Source: Methylobacterium currus (GTDB lineage: Bacteria > Pseudomonadota > Alphaproteobacteria > Rhizobiales > Beijerinckiaceae). Taken from it: a stretch of 64,000 bases of DNA. The notes beneath the pieces were generated by a model. The model worked only from the letters and a program-made list of their open reading frames with translations, was not told the DNA's origin and did not search any database. Numbering within the stretch: the stretch's first letter is position 1; each line of letters starts with the position of its first letter. Below, in pieces: positions 32,330 through 40,741 of the stretch. Location of the stretch: positions 453,001-517,000 of the forward strand of contig NZ_CP028844.1 of assembly GCF_003058325.1 (NCBI RefSeq). Reading direction: 5' to 3'. Made by a program: the position numbers and the translations under genes.

Positions 32330-32346
32330 CCCGACCCCAGCCGATG

Positions 32347-32376
32347 CGATTTCCCGAAGATTTCCTCCGGAAATCG
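32347..32376 (+). terminator. Weak hairpin after mnmA
   Basis: CGATTTCC (32347-32354) pairs with GGAAATCG (32369-32376), 14-base loop, between mnmA and pmtA. Possible terminator or processing stem. Confidence 0.35.
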
Positions 32377-32435
32377 TATCACACCCTCGCGTGTTGCCAC
32401 CCCGCGCGACGACTGACCTCGGAGACGATACGGAC

Positions 32436-33089
32436 ATGCTGAGCGAGCCGCGAGAGGCGGGGCCCACCACCGCCTTGATGCGCAAGGCCTATGCGCGGTG
32501 GGCGCCGGTCTACGACGTGGTCTACGACAAGCTCACCGAGCCGGCGGCGCGGGACGCGGTCGAGGCGGCACTGGTCGGCGGAAAACGGATCCTGGAGGCC
32601 GGCGTCGGCACCGGCCTGTCCCTCGGCTACTACCCGAAGGACGCCGAGGTCTACGGCGTCGACCTGTCCGAGGACATGCTGAAGCGGGCCAACCGCAAGG
32701 TGGCCCGCAAGGGCCTGTCCCACGTCAAGGGCCTCCAGGTCATGGATGTCTGCCGCCTCGGCTATGCTGACGCGAGCTTCGACGCGGTGGTGGCGCAGTT
32801 CCTCATCACCCTGGTGCCCGACCCGGAAGGCGCCCTCGACGAGTTCCTGCGGGTCCTCAAGCCCGGCGGCATGATCGTGCTCGCCAACCATTTCGGCCAG
32901 GATGCCGGCACGGTCGCCCGGGTCGAGGAGATCGTGGCGCCGCTCTGCGAGAAGATCGGCTGGAGCTCGGCCTTCAAGGCCGCCCGGATCGAGGCCTGGG
33001 CGAAATGGCGGGGCGTGACCTTCATCGGCGTGCGGCCGACCTTCCCGGGCGGGTTCTTCAAGATCCTGCGCATGCAGAAGCCCGGGTGA
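32436..33089 (+). CDS. pmtA: Phosphatidylethanolamine N-methyltransferase (PmtA type)
   Basis: SAM-dependent enzyme of 217 aa that converts phosphatidylethanolamine stepwise to phosphatidylcholine at the membrane. N-terminal YARWAPVYDVVYDKLTEPA is characteristic of the Rhodobacter-type PmtA. The SAM-binding motif is LEAGVGTGLSLGYYP (about 51-65), then YGVDLSEDMLKRA, VMDVCRLGYADASFDAVVAQ and TLVPDPEGALDEFLRVLKPG, ending in IGWSSAFKAARIEAW. Start ATG 32436. Its stop overlaps the GTG of the next membrane-protein gene, so the two are coupled. Confidence 0.88.
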   Translation: MLSEPREAGPTTALMRKAYARWAPVYDVVYDKLTEPAARDAVEAALVGGKRILEAGVGTGLSLGYYPKDAEVYGVDLSEDMLKRANRKVARKGLSHVKGLQVMDVCRLGYADASFDAVVAQFLITLVPDPEGALDEFLRVLKPGGMIVLANHFGQDAGTVARVEEIVAPLCEKIGWSSAFKAARIEAWAKWRGVTFIGVRPTFPGGFFKILRMQKPG

Positions 33090-33922
33090 GCGCGCTGACC
33101 CGGCCTCACGAGCCCGCGCCGGACGAGACCACCCCCCCGCCGGAGACGGGCCCCGAGGCCGTGGCGATTCCGGCCTGGCGGAGCTGGCTGCGGGTGCTGC
33201 CGCTCGTCGCCCTGGTGGCCCTGTCCATCGGCCTCCTCGTCGGCGGCATCACCCGCTGGTTCAGCGTCGACCAGCTCCTCGCCTCGCGGGCCACGGCCAA
33301 GGCCTGGGTGGCGGAGGGGTTCTGGCGCGCCTATGCGTGCGCCTACCTCGCCTATGTCGGCACCGTGATCGTGTCGCTGCCGGTCTCGGTGGTGATGACG
33401 ACCCTGTGCGGCTTCCTGTTCGGGCCGGTCGCCGGCGCGCTGGTGTCGATCGGCGCCGCCACGACCGGCGCCGTCGCGGTGTTCTCGATCGGCCGCACGG
33501 CGGCGGGCGAGGTGCTGCTGCGGCGCGCCGGCTCGCGGCTTAACCGCCTCGCCGACGGGTTTCGCCGCGACGCCTTCTCCTACGTGATGGTGCTGCGGCT
33601 GCTGCCGGTCTTCCCGTTCTGGATGACCAACCTGGCGCCGGCGATCTTCGGCGTTCGGCTGCGCACCTTCGCGGTCGCCACGCTGATCGGCATCAGCCCC
33701 GGCGCGTTCATCTACGCCTCGGCGGGCGCCGGCGTGGAGACCATCGTGGCGGCCCATCAGGCGGCCAAGGAGGCATGCCTGGTCGCCGGCGGAATCGCCT
33801 GCGACGCCGCCTTGTCGCTGCGCAGCCTCGTCACGCCGCAACTCGTCGCCACCCTGCTCGGCCTCGGCGTCCTGGCCCTGCTGCCGGTCGCCTGGCGGCG
33901 CTGGCGCGGCCATCCCGGCTGA
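33086..33922 (+). CDS. TVP38/TMEM64 (VTT domain) membrane protein
   Basis: Inner-membrane protein of 278 aa with about six helices. It starts at GTG 33086, overlapping the pmtA stop (GTGA). A Pro-rich cytoplasmic tail (1-33) precedes TM1. The VTT core has VSVVMTTLCGFLFGPVAGAL, FSIGRTAAGEVLLRRAG, and VLRLLPVFPFWMTNLAPAI, then GISPGAFIYASAGAGVE. Such proteins are thought to act in lipid or envelope homeostasis, which fits coupling to a phospholipid methyltransferase; the specific function is unknown. Ends with a TM helix and WRRWRG. Confidence 0.85.
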   Translation: MSALTRPHEPAPDETTPPPETGPEAVAIPAWRSWLRVLPLVALVALSIGLLVGGITRWFSVDQLLASRATAKAWVAEGFWRAYACAYLAYVGTVIVSLPVSVVMTTLCGFLFGPVAGALVSIGAATTGAVAVFSIGRTAAGEVLLRRAGSRLNRLADGFRRDAFSYVMVLRLLPVFPFWMTNLAPAIFGVRLRTFAVATLIGISPGAFIYASAGAGVETIVAAHQAAKEACLVAGGIACDAALSLRSLVTPQLVATLLGLGVLALLPVAWRRWRGHPG

Positions 33923-33927
33923 TTCCC

Positions 33928-33958
33928 GGAATCGCACCGAAAAATCACGCGCGATTCC
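33928..33958 (+). terminator. Hairpin after the VTT membrane-protein gene
   Basis: GGAATCGC (33928-33935) pairs with GCGATTCC (33951-33958), 15-base loop, directly after the stop. Confidence 0.45.
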
Positions 33959-34035
33959 TTGGCTAACGACTGGATTTTCGGCAATCTGGGAATAGCTTCC
34001 GATCGCTCCGGCGCGCAGGTCAAGGGCGAGCGGAC

Positions 34036-35529
34036 GTGTTAGAGTCCGATCCGCCTGCGGATGGGCGATCGGGCAGCGAGGACGTCGAGACCGTGCATTG
34101 GGCCGATGACGCGGCGAGCCAGGGTGGCATCCGGCGTCTGGCCGGCCGGATCGGCCTGTCCGGCCGCCTGCTGCTGCTCACGGTGGTCTTCGTCCTCATC
34201 GCCGAGGTGCTGATCTACGTGCCGAGCGTCGCGAGCTACCGGCGCTCGTGGCTCTCCGACCGGGTCGCCGCCGCCCAGGTCGCCGCCCTCGTCCTCGACG
34301 CCGCGCCCCAGCAACGGGTCTCGGACGACCTCGCCCGCCGGCTGCTGATGGGGGTGGGGGCCCAGGCCATCGCCCTGAAGGCCGGGGGGGCGCGGCGCCT
34401 CCTCAACCTCACGCCGATGCCGCCGGAGGTGGGCGAGACCGTCGACCTGCGCGAGGCCGGCTGGGGCGAGAGCATCGGCGGCGCCTGGCGCACGCTGACG
34501 CGAGCCGATCCCCTGCCGCTGCGGGTGGTCGGCCACGGCATGGAGGGGGTCGACTTCGTCGAGCTGATCCTCGATCCCGCGCCTCTACGCCGGGCGATGA
34601 TCGCCTTCTCGGGGAGAATCCTCGTCGCTTCGCTGGCGATCTCCGGCATCACCGCCGGCCTCGTCTTCCTGGTGCTGCAACTGTCGATCGTGCGGCCGGT
34701 GCGGCGGCTCGCGCGCAACATCGCGACCTTCGCGGAGGATCCGGAGGACCTGTCCCGGCGGATCAGCCCGTCCTGGCGCAGCGACGAGATCGGTGCCGCC
34801 GAGACGGCGCTCGCCCGCATGGAGACCATCCTGTCGGACGAGCTGCGCCAGAAGCGGCGCCTGGCCGATCTCGGCCTCTCGGTGAGCAAGATCAACCACG
34901 AGCTGAGGAACCTGCTGACCACCGCCCAGCTCCTCGTCGACCGGCTCGAGCATGTCGCCGATCCGGGGGTGCAGCGGGTCGCGCCCCGCCTCGTCGCGAC
35001 GCTCGGCCGGGCGATCCGCTACTGCGAGGGCACGCTCGCCTATGGCCGCGCCGCCGAGCCGCCGGCGGAGCGCCGGATGACGCCGCTGCGGCCGATCCTG
35101 CGCGACGCCCTCGACCTCGCCGGGCTGGCGCCGGGCGCCGCCGTCACCATCGAGGACCGCACGCCGGAGGGCCTGGCCGTCGACGCCGATCCGGGCCAGC
35201 TGTCGCGGGTGCTGGTCAACCTGGTGCGCAACGCCGTCCAGGCGATCGGGCTGGCCGGCGCGAGCGACGGTTCCCCCATCGTGGCGATCGAGGCCGAGCG
35301 CATCGGCGCCGCCGTCACGATCCTCGTCTCCGACAACGGCCCCGGCCTGCCGGAGCGGGCCCGAACCCATCTGTTCGAGGCCTTCCAGGGCGCCGGCCGC
35401 TCCGGCGGCACGGGCCTCGGCCTCGCGATCGCGGCCGAGCTTGTGCGGCTCAACGGGGGAACGTTGAGCCTCGACGAGACCCGGACCGGCGCGCGCTTCC
35501 GCATCGTCCTGCCCGACCGCGAGGGCTGA
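34036..35529 (+). CDS. Sensor histidine kinase
   Basis: Membrane histidine kinase of 497 aa starting at GTG 34036. TM1 is about 43-63 and TM2 about 194-216, enclosing a sensor of about 130 residues without a recognised fold. A HAMP segment (SIVRPVRRLARNIATFAEDP) is followed by the phospho-acceptor helix with H288 in KINHELRNLL. The ATPase domain shows an N box VNLVRNAVQA, G1 DNGPGLPE and G2 GGTGLGLAI. No response regulator gene is adjacent, so its partner is elsewhere. Signal unknown. Confidence 0.88.
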   Translation: MLESDPPADGRSGSEDVETVHWADDAASQGGIRRLAGRIGLSGRLLLLTVVFVLIAEVLIYVPSVASYRRSWLSDRVAAAQVAALVLDAAPQQRVSDDLARRLLMGVGAQAIALKAGGARRLLNLTPMPPEVGETVDLREAGWGESIGGAWRTLTRADPLPLRVVGHGMEGVDFVELILDPAPLRRAMIAFSGRILVASLAISGITAGLVFLVLQLSIVRPVRRLARNIATFAEDPEDLSRRISPSWRSDEIGAAETALARMETILSDELRQKRRLADLGLSVSKINHELRNLLTTAQLLVDRLEHVADPGVQRVAPRLVATLGRAIRYCEGTLAYGRAAEPPAERRMTPLRPILRDALDLAGLAPGAAVTIEDRTPEGLAVDADPGQLSRVLVNLVRNAVQAIGLAGASDGSPIVAIEAERIGAAVTILVSDNGPGLPERARTHLFEAFQGAGRSGGTGLGLAIAAELVRLNGGTLSLDETRTGARFRIVLPDREG

Positions 35530-35605
35530 GGGACCGGGTGGTCGCGAAGAGCTGGTGGCCGAGAGCCTGTTGCCAACCCGCGCGCCGGCGCTCCATCGTC
35601 CCGTC

Positions 35606-36502
35606 ATGTCCCTGCGCGTCCCCCTCTCCGCCGTGCGCTCCTTCGAGGCGGCAGCGCGTCGCCGCTCCTTCAAGGACGCGGCGGCGGAGCTGAACCTCAC
35701 CGCGAGCGCCGTCAGCCACGCCATCCGCAAGATGGAGGCGTCGCTCGGCGTCACCCTGTTCGAACGCCAGGGCCAGGGCGTGGTGCCGACCGCCGCCGGC
35801 GAGGCGCTCCTGGAGCATGTGAGCCGCGCCTTCGACGAGTTGCATCGCGGCCTCGACCTCGTGGCGGCGCGCGGCCCGCAGCTGCTGCGCCTGCACTGCG
35901 CGCCGAGCCTCGCGGCGCAGTGGCTGACGCCGCGCCTCGCCCGGTTCCTCGCCGCCCATCCGGGCTTCGAGGTGCGGTTGGCCGCCGGCATGGACTATGC
36001 CCGCTTCGTCAGCGACGAGTTCGACGCCGACCTCGTCTACGGCCCGCCCCGGGGCGAGGGGCTCGTGGCGGTGCCGCTCTGCGCCGAGACGGTGATGCCG
36101 CTCTGCGACCCCGAGCGCGCCGCCCGCATCCGCCGCCCCGAAGACCTCCTCGACCAGGTGCTGATCCAGAGCGACAACAAGCAGGTGCGCTGGCCGCTCT
36201 GGTTCGCCCGCAACGGCCTGCCGTCGCCCCGCCCCCTCGGGGTGCGCTTCGACCGCAGCTTCCTGGCCATCGCCGCCGCCGCCGACGGGCTCGGGGTGGC
36301 GCTCGAATCCACCCTGCTGGCGGAGCGCGAGATCGCCAGCGGCCGTCTCGTCGCGCCGCTCCGCGGGCTGGCGCAGGACATCACCTACGTCGGCCATCAC
36401 CTCGTCTACCCGGCGACCACACGGCGGCGGGCACCGCTGCGGGTCTTCGCCCGCTGGCTGGCACAGGAGATGAATCTCGTGCTGCCGGAGGATCTGGCGT
36501 GA
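35606..36502 (+). CDS. LysR-family transcriptional regulator
   Basis: Regulator of 298 aa. The N-terminal winged HTH has PLSAVRSFEAAARRRSFKDA, LNLTASAVSHAIRKMEASLG and LFERQGQGVVPTAAGEALL. The C-terminal periplasmic-binding-like effector domain (about 90-295) is of the GcvA type, with SLAAQWLTPRLARFLAAHPG and ADLVYGPPRGEGL. ATG 35606 is preferred; a GTG at 35555 would add 17 non-conserved residues. Immediately downstream are only gene remnants, so its target is not evident. Confidence 0.88.
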   Translation: MSLRVPLSAVRSFEAAARRRSFKDAAAELNLTASAVSHAIRKMEASLGVTLFERQGQGVVPTAAGEALLEHVSRAFDELHRGLDLVAARGPQLLRLHCAPSLAAQWLTPRLARFLAAHPGFEVRLAAGMDYARFVSDEFDADLVYGPPRGEGLVAVPLCAETVMPLCDPERAARIRRPEDLLDQVLIQSDNKQVRWPLWFARNGLPSPRPLGVRFDRSFLAIAAAADGLGVALESTLLAEREIASGRLVAPLRGLAQDITYVGHHLVYPATTRRRAPLRVFARWLAQEMNLVLPEDLA

Positions 36503-36532
36503 GACGGCGGTTGGGACGAGGCGTGGGATGCG

Positions 36533-36694
36533 CTACGCGCCCGCATGGACCGCCTGGCTGAGATCGGCCGCGAAGCGGCCGGCATTCGACATGCCCTCGA
36601 GGGCCGTATTGGTGAGCGCCACGACGCTCGTCCGACGGTGCGGATCGACGAACCAGCTGTGACCATAGGCGCCGCCCCAGCGCCACGTCCCGCA
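36533..36694 (-). pseudogene. Serine hydrolase (beta-lactamase family) C-terminal remnant
   Basis: On the minus strand, about 50 residues match the C-terminus of class-C beta-lactamase-like serine hydrolases: RWGGAYGHSWFVDPHRR followed by TSVVALTNTALEGMS. The catalytic SxxK and YxN parts and some 300 upstream residues are absent. Homology stops at about 36694, where sequence belonging to a rightward LysR gene begins a few bases later. This is a truncated remnant, not a functional gene. Confidence 0.75.
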
Positions 36695-36704
36695 CAGACC
36701 CGTC

Positions 36705-37384
36705 AGGCGCCGCGGGGCCGTCTGCGGGTCAGCCAGCCGCTTATCGGCATGTTGATGATGCCCGCCATCATGGGATTCATGCGGGCCTATCCGGAGATCC
36801 CACTCGATCTGGATTTCACCGATCGGCTGGTCGCCGTGATCGACGAAGGCTTCGACGCCGTGATCCGCACCGGCGAGGCCCGCGACAGCCGCCTGATGAT
36901 GCGCCGTGCCGGCCGCTTCACCCACCGCATCGTCGACTCACCCGATTGTCTCGCCGCGCGTGGGACCCCGGCGACGCCGGCCGACCTCCTCGGTCATGCC
37001 TGTCATCACCACAAATATCCCTCGACCGGTCGCCTGGAGCGGTGGCCGCTGATCCTGGACGGGCGGGATATCGACCTGAACCTCCCGGTGGCCTCGGTCG
37101 CCAGCACCCTGGAGCCGCAGATCTGCCTCGCCGAGGAAGGTTTCGGGCTGGTCTGCCTGCCGCATTTCGCGGTCCGAGCCCAGCTGCGGCGGGGATCGCC
37201 GGTCAGCGTGCTGGACGAGCACCTGCGTGAATCGGGCGCCTTCCACATGCTCTGGCCCGCAAGCCGACATCCCTCCCCCGAGGTGGCGGCCTTCGTGTCG
37301 TTCATGGCGGGGCATCTGTTGCGCGAGCCGCAGGCCATGCCGTGCCGAGGGACGGCGACGGTTGACGATCAGCGGCGATCCTGA
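36705..37384 (+). pseudogene. LysR regulator lacking its DNA-binding domain
   Basis: Only the effector-binding domain remains: RGRLRVSQPLIGMLMMPAIM starts the homology at about 36713, then LDLDFTDRLVAVIDEGFDAV and a normal end near FMAGHLLREP. The roughly 85-residue winged HTH that should precede it is missing. The frame extends 5' to an ATG at 36545, but that part is the reverse strand of the hydrolase remnant, so any product would be a chimera of about 279 aa without DNA binding. It lies 140 bases from the tRNA-Gly cluster. Confidence 0.75.
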
Positions 37385-37477
37385 GGCGAAGAGCGGAGAC
37401 CGGCCCGACCGTGCCGACGGAAATCGCGGGGCGCTGCGTCAGCCACAGGTCCGAGGACAGCCCGACCACGCCGGAAA

Positions 37478-37494
37478 GCGGCCCGAAGGACCGC
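37478..37494 (-). terminator. Terminator of the tRNA-Gly cluster
   Basis: On the minus strand GCGGTCC-TTC-GGGCCGC forms a 7-bp stem (one G/T pair) followed by TTT; 30 bases beyond the last tRNA. Confidence 0.55.
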
Positions 37495-37523
37495 CACAAC
37501 TGTACACCGTGATATGAGAAAAC

Positions 37524-37598
37524 TGGAGCGGGCGAAGGGATTCGAACCCTCGACCCCAACCTTGGCAAGGTTGTGCTCTACCCCTGAGCTACACCCGC
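37524..37598 (-). tRNA. tRNA-Gly(GCC), copy 3 in transcription order
   Basis: A 75-base cloverleaf including encoded CCA. The acceptor stem is GCGGGTG/CGCCCGC, the D-arm GCTC...GAGC, anticodon loop TTGCCAA with GCC, and T-loop TTCGAAT. Sequence is identical to the other two copies. Confidence 0.97.
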
Positions 37599-37622
37599 TC
37601 ACATTGTCAGGCCTTGCGAACT

Positions 37623-37697
37623 TGGAGCGGGCGAAGGGATTCGAACCCTCGACCCCAACCTTGGCAAGGTTGTGCTCTACCCCTGAGCTACACCCGC
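37623..37697 (-). tRNA. tRNA-Gly(GCC), copy 2 in transcription order
   Basis: Same 75-base sequence as its neighbours, with encoded CCA and anticodon GCC. It is separated by a 24-base spacer from the copy at 37524 and a 29-base spacer from the one at 37727. Confidence 0.97.
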
Positions 37698-37726
37698 TCA
37701 AACTCGTTCGGCCTTGGCGGAAAAAC

Positions 37727-37801
37727 TGGAGCGGGCGAAGGGATTCGAACCCTCGACCCCAACCTTGGCAAGGTTGTGCTCTACCCCTGAGCTACACCCG
37801 C
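37727..37801 (-). tRNA. tRNA-Gly(GCC), copy 1 in transcription order
   Basis: Same 75-base sequence with encoded CCA. It is first in the leftward cluster, so a promoter should lie in 37802-37870; I cannot define its boxes. Confidence 0.97.
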
Positions 37802-37903
37802 TCGCTGTTTTCCGTCGGCGTCACCGTGGCGGCGCCGATGAGCGGCATAAACACCATTCCGCCGGGGAGCGCAAGAGGTTGCGGAGCCGGCTTTCTGGCT
37901 TCC

Positions 37904-38374
37904 CTACCAGGTGGCGGCAGGAGGGGTGCCGTCGCGGATCTCGGCGAGGCGCGCGCGGGTCGCCGGGGTGGTCTCCGGCGGCAGGGAATCGAGGGAAAAG
38001 AAGGCGGCTGCGGCGATCTCGCGGTCGGGCGTCTTCGGTACCGGCACCGTGAAGGCGCGGGCGACGTAGAGCGCGACGTGGTCGCGCTTCGAGGCGCGGT
38101 CGTTGAAGTAGAAGCCGTGCAGGGAAGGCATCGCGCCCGGATCGAGGACGATCCCGGTCTCCTCGCGGAACTCCCGGGTGATGGCCTCGAGCGCCGTCTC
38201 GCCCGGCTCGACGCCGCCGCCCGGCAGGTGCCAGCCGTCGATGTAGGTGTGGCGCACGAGGCAGACCCGGTTCTCCGGATCGATCCCCGCCCCGCGCACC
38301 CCCAGGGTCATGCCGCGGGTGAAGCGCCAGACGAGGTGGGCGCCCCGCATCAGCAGGGCCTGTCGGCGCGTCAT
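37904..38374 (-). CDS. Nudix hydrolase
   Basis: Hydrolase of nucleoside diphosphate-linked substrates, 156 aa. The Nudix box is complete: GGGVEPGETALEAITREFRE followed by ETGI (residues about 52-75), with metal-binding glutamates in REFREE. Preceding strands VCLVRHTYIDGWHLPG are typical. The N-terminus (MTRRQALLMRGAHLVWRF) is basic and hydrophobic. Its stop codon follows closely on the tRNA region; the gene is 13 bases downstream of the FAH-family gene in the same direction, so the two likely share a transcript. Substrate cannot be inferred. Confidence 0.92.
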   Translation of the reverse strand: MTRRQALLMRGAHLVWRFTRGMTLGVRGAGIDPENRVCLVRHTYIDGWHLPGGGVEPGETALEAITREFREETGIVLDPGAMPSLHGFYFNDRASKRDHVALYVARAFTVPVPKTPDREIAAAAFFSLDSLPPETTPATRARLAEIRDGTPPAATW

Positions 38375-38387
38375 CCCGCGTCCTCCC

Positions 38388-39086
38388 TCAAACGACGGTC
38401 AGGCGGATCTCGCCGACGCCCTCGATCGACCCGACCATGGTCTGGCCGCGTGTGACCGCGCCGACGCCCTCCGGCGTGCCGGCGAAGATCACGTCGCCGG
38501 GCTCCAGGACGAAGTAGGTCGACAGATAGGCGATCTGCTCGGCCACCGACCAGATCATGTCCGAAAGGTCGCCCTTCTGGCGCAGGGCGCCGTCCACCGA
38601 CAGGGTGATCGCACCCTTGTCCGGGTGGCCGATGACGGAGGCCGGCTTCAGGGTCCCGACCGGGCCCGACAGGTCCGCGGCCTTGCCGAGCTCCCAGGGC
38701 CGACGCAAGGCCTTGGCCTCGTCCTGCACGTCGCGGCGGGTCATGTCGAGGCCGACGGCGTAGCCGTAGACGTGGTCGAGGGCTTCCGCGACCGGGATGT
38801 CGCGCCCGCCCTTGGCCAGGGCCACCACCAGCTCGACCTCGTGGTGGTAGTTCGCGGTCTTCGGCGGGTAGGGATGCTCCACCGCCGCGCCGTCCGGCAC
38901 CACCTGCAGGGCGTCGGCGGGTTTCATGAAGAAGAACGGCGGCTCGCGGGTTGGGTCGGCCCCCATCTCCCGGGCATGGGCGGCGAAGTTGCGCCCGACA
39001 CAGTAGACCCGGCGCACCGGAAACAGGTCGTCGGTGCCATGGATCGGGAGCGCGGTGCGCGGCGGGTTCGGGATCACGGAGAGCAT
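38388..39086 (-). CDS. Fumarylacetoacetate hydrolase family protein
   Basis: FAH-fold metal-dependent hydrolase or decarboxylase of 232 aa, closest by motif to fumarylpyruvate hydrolase/acylpyruvase types. Seen: VRRVYCVGRNFAAHAREMG, PPFFFMKPADALQVV, the metal-binding HHEVELVVAL (His-Glu-x-Glu), YAVGLDMTRRDVQ and the end VIFAGTPEGVGAV. Length is typical for single-domain members. ATG 39086 is chosen; the frame extends 14 codons further. It is divergent from the D-2-hydroxyacid dehydrogenase gene at 39236 and upstream of the Nudix gene. Confidence 0.88.
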   Translation of the reverse strand: MLSVIPNPPRTALPIHGTDDLFPVRRVYCVGRNFAAHAREMGADPTREPPFFFMKPADALQVVPDGAAVEHPYPPKTANYHHEVELVVALAKGGRDIPVAEALDHVYGYAVGLDMTRRDVQDEAKALRRPWELGKAADLSGPVGTLKPASVIGHPDKGAITLSVDGALRQKGDLSDMIWSVAEQIAYLSTYFVLEPGDVIFAGTPEGVGAVTRGQTMVGSIEGVGEIRLTVV

Positions 39087-39235
39087 GGAGCTGCTGTCTC
39101 GGGCGAGGTTTCGCGAAGGGCCGCGCATCTTGGAAAAAGGGCCGGCCGACCGCTATCTAGAGGGCGGTTCCGCGGCGCGCCATCCCGCCTTGCCGCAACC
39201 CCCTCCTTCGCCAACGATTCTCCCCGGCCGCCTCC

Positions 39236-40741
39236 GTGACTCACAGCCCGACCCAAAGCCTGCTCGACACGATCGCGGCCCGCCTCGGGGCCGCGCACGT
39301 CCTCACCGAGGCGACCGACATCGCCCCGCACCTCGCTGAGACCCGCGGCCTCTACCGCGGGACGGCCCTCGCGGTCGTGCGGCCGCGCGACACGGAGGAG
39401 GTCGCCTTCGTGGTCGGGACTTGCGCCGCGGCGCGGGTGCCGGTGGTGGCCCATGGCGGCAATACCGGGCTCGTCGGCGGCGGCGTGCCGTTCGGGGGCG
39501 TGGTGATCTCGCTCGCCCGCCTCGACCGGGTGCGGGCGGTCGATCCGCTCGATGCCACCATCACGGTCGAGGCCGGCTGCGTGCTCGCCAACGTCCAACA
39601 GGCGGCGGAGGCCGCCGGCCTCCTGTTCCCGCTCTCGCTGGCCTCCGAGGGCTCGTGCCGCATCGGCGGCAACCTCGCCACCAATGCGGGCGGCACGGCC
39701 GTGCTCGCCTACGGCAATGCCCGCGAGCTGACGCTGGGCCTCGAGGTGGTGCTGGCCGACGGGCAGGTCTGGAACGGCCTTCGCGCGCTGCGCAAGGACA
39801 ATTCCGGCTACGACCTGAAGAACCTCTTCGTCGGCTCGGAAGGAACGCTCGGCATCATCACCGCAGCGGTGCTGCGGCTGCACCCGAAGCCGGTCTCGAA
39901 GGCGACCGCGTTCCTCGGCCTTCCTTCCGCCCGCGCGGCCCTCGACGCCTTCGGGCGCCTGCGCGACCGGCTCGGGCCCCGGCTCACCGCTTTCGAATAC
40001 GTGCCGCGCTTCCCCCTGGAGGTCGTCCTGCGCCACCTGCCCGGCGCGGTGCGGCCGCTCGCCGGGGATCACCACTCTTACGCCCTCGTCGAGATCTCCT
40101 CGCCGGCGCCCGACGCGGCCGAGGAGCTGGAGGCGCGTCTCGGCGACCTGATCGAGGCCGGTCTCGCCGAGGACGCGGTCCTGGCCCAGAGCGAGGCGCA
40201 AGGCTCCGCCCTGTGGCGCCTGCGCGAGAGCCTGTCGGAGATGCAGGGTTTTGAGGGCGGCTCGATCAAGCACGACGTCTCGGTGCCGGTCTCCCGGGTG
40301 GCGGAGTTCTTGGAACGGGCCAGTGCCGCCTGCGAGGCGGCCCTGCCGGGAGTGCGGGTCTGCGCCTTCGGGCATTTCGGCGACGGCAACATCCACTTCA
40401 ACCTGACCCAGCCGGTCGGGGCCGAGAAGGCGGCCTTTCTCGCCGAATGGCCGCGCTTCAACCGCATCGTCCACGACATCGTGCACGCGATGGACGGCTC
40501 GATCGCCGCCGAGCACGGGGTCGGGCTGATCAAGCGCGACGAGCTGCCCCGCTACAAGGACCCGGTCGCCCTCGACCTGATGCGCCGCCTCAAGGGCGCC
40601 CTCGACCCGCTGGGGATCCTGAATCCCGGCAAGGTGCTGACGCCGGAGGACGGGGGGCCGGAGGCATTTCCGGCCCAAGGAGTCGCGGGCAGAGCGGTCT
40701 TGGGCAAAGTCACGGCGGGGCCGCCGGGGACGGCGGCATGA
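39236..40741 (+). CDS. FAD-binding D-2-hydroxyacid dehydrogenase (D-2-hydroxyglutarate/glycolate oxidase type)
   Basis: VAO/PCMH-family flavoprotein of 501 aa starting at GTG 39236. The FAD-binding domain (about 40-220) contains VVAHGGNTGLVGGGVPFGG, LFPLSLASEGSCRIGGNLAT-like core with TNAGGTAVLAYGNAREL, and LFVGSEGTLGIIT. The C-terminal substrate/metal domain has FGHFGDGNIHFNLTQP with the HxH-type metal site and EHGVGLIKRDELPRYKDP. It oxidises a D-2-hydroxyacid to a 2-oxoacid; D-2-hydroxyglutarate and D-lactate are both possible. The last codons overlap the ATG of the next gene (ATGA). Confidence 0.88.
   Translation: MTHSPTQSLLDTIAARLGAAHVLTEATDIAPHLAETRGLYRGTALAVVRPRDTEEVAFVVGTCAAARVPVVAHGGNTGLVGGGVPFGGVVISLARLDRVRAVDPLDATITVEAGCVLANVQQAAEAAGLLFPLSLASEGSCRIGGNLATNAGGTAVLAYGNARELTLGLEVVLADGQVWNGLRALRKDNSGYDLKNLFVGSEGTLGIITAAVLRLHPKPVSKATAFLGLPSARAALDAFGRLRDRLGPRLTAFEYVPRFPLEVVLRHLPGAVRPLAGDHHSYALVEISSPAPDAAEELEARLGDLIEAGLAEDAVLAQSEAQGSALWRLRESLSEMQGFEGGSIKHDVSVPVSRVAEFLERASAACEAALPGVRVCAFGHFGDGNIHFNLTQPVGAEKAAFLAEWPRFNRIVHDIVHAMDGSIAAEHGVGLIKRDELPRYKDPVALDLMRRLKGALDPLGILNPGKVLTPEDGGPEAFPAQGVAGRAVLGKVTAGPPGTAA

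Noticed and set aside
37514..37801. Three repeats of about 75 bases with 24-29 base spacers, CRISPR-like at first sight
   Set aside because: Each repeat folds as a complete tRNA-Gly(GCC) with encoded CCA; open frames crossing them are meaningless.
39087..39235. Regulatory palindrome between the FAH-family gene and the divergent flavoprotein gene
   Set aside because: I looked for symmetric elements and found none strong enough to report.
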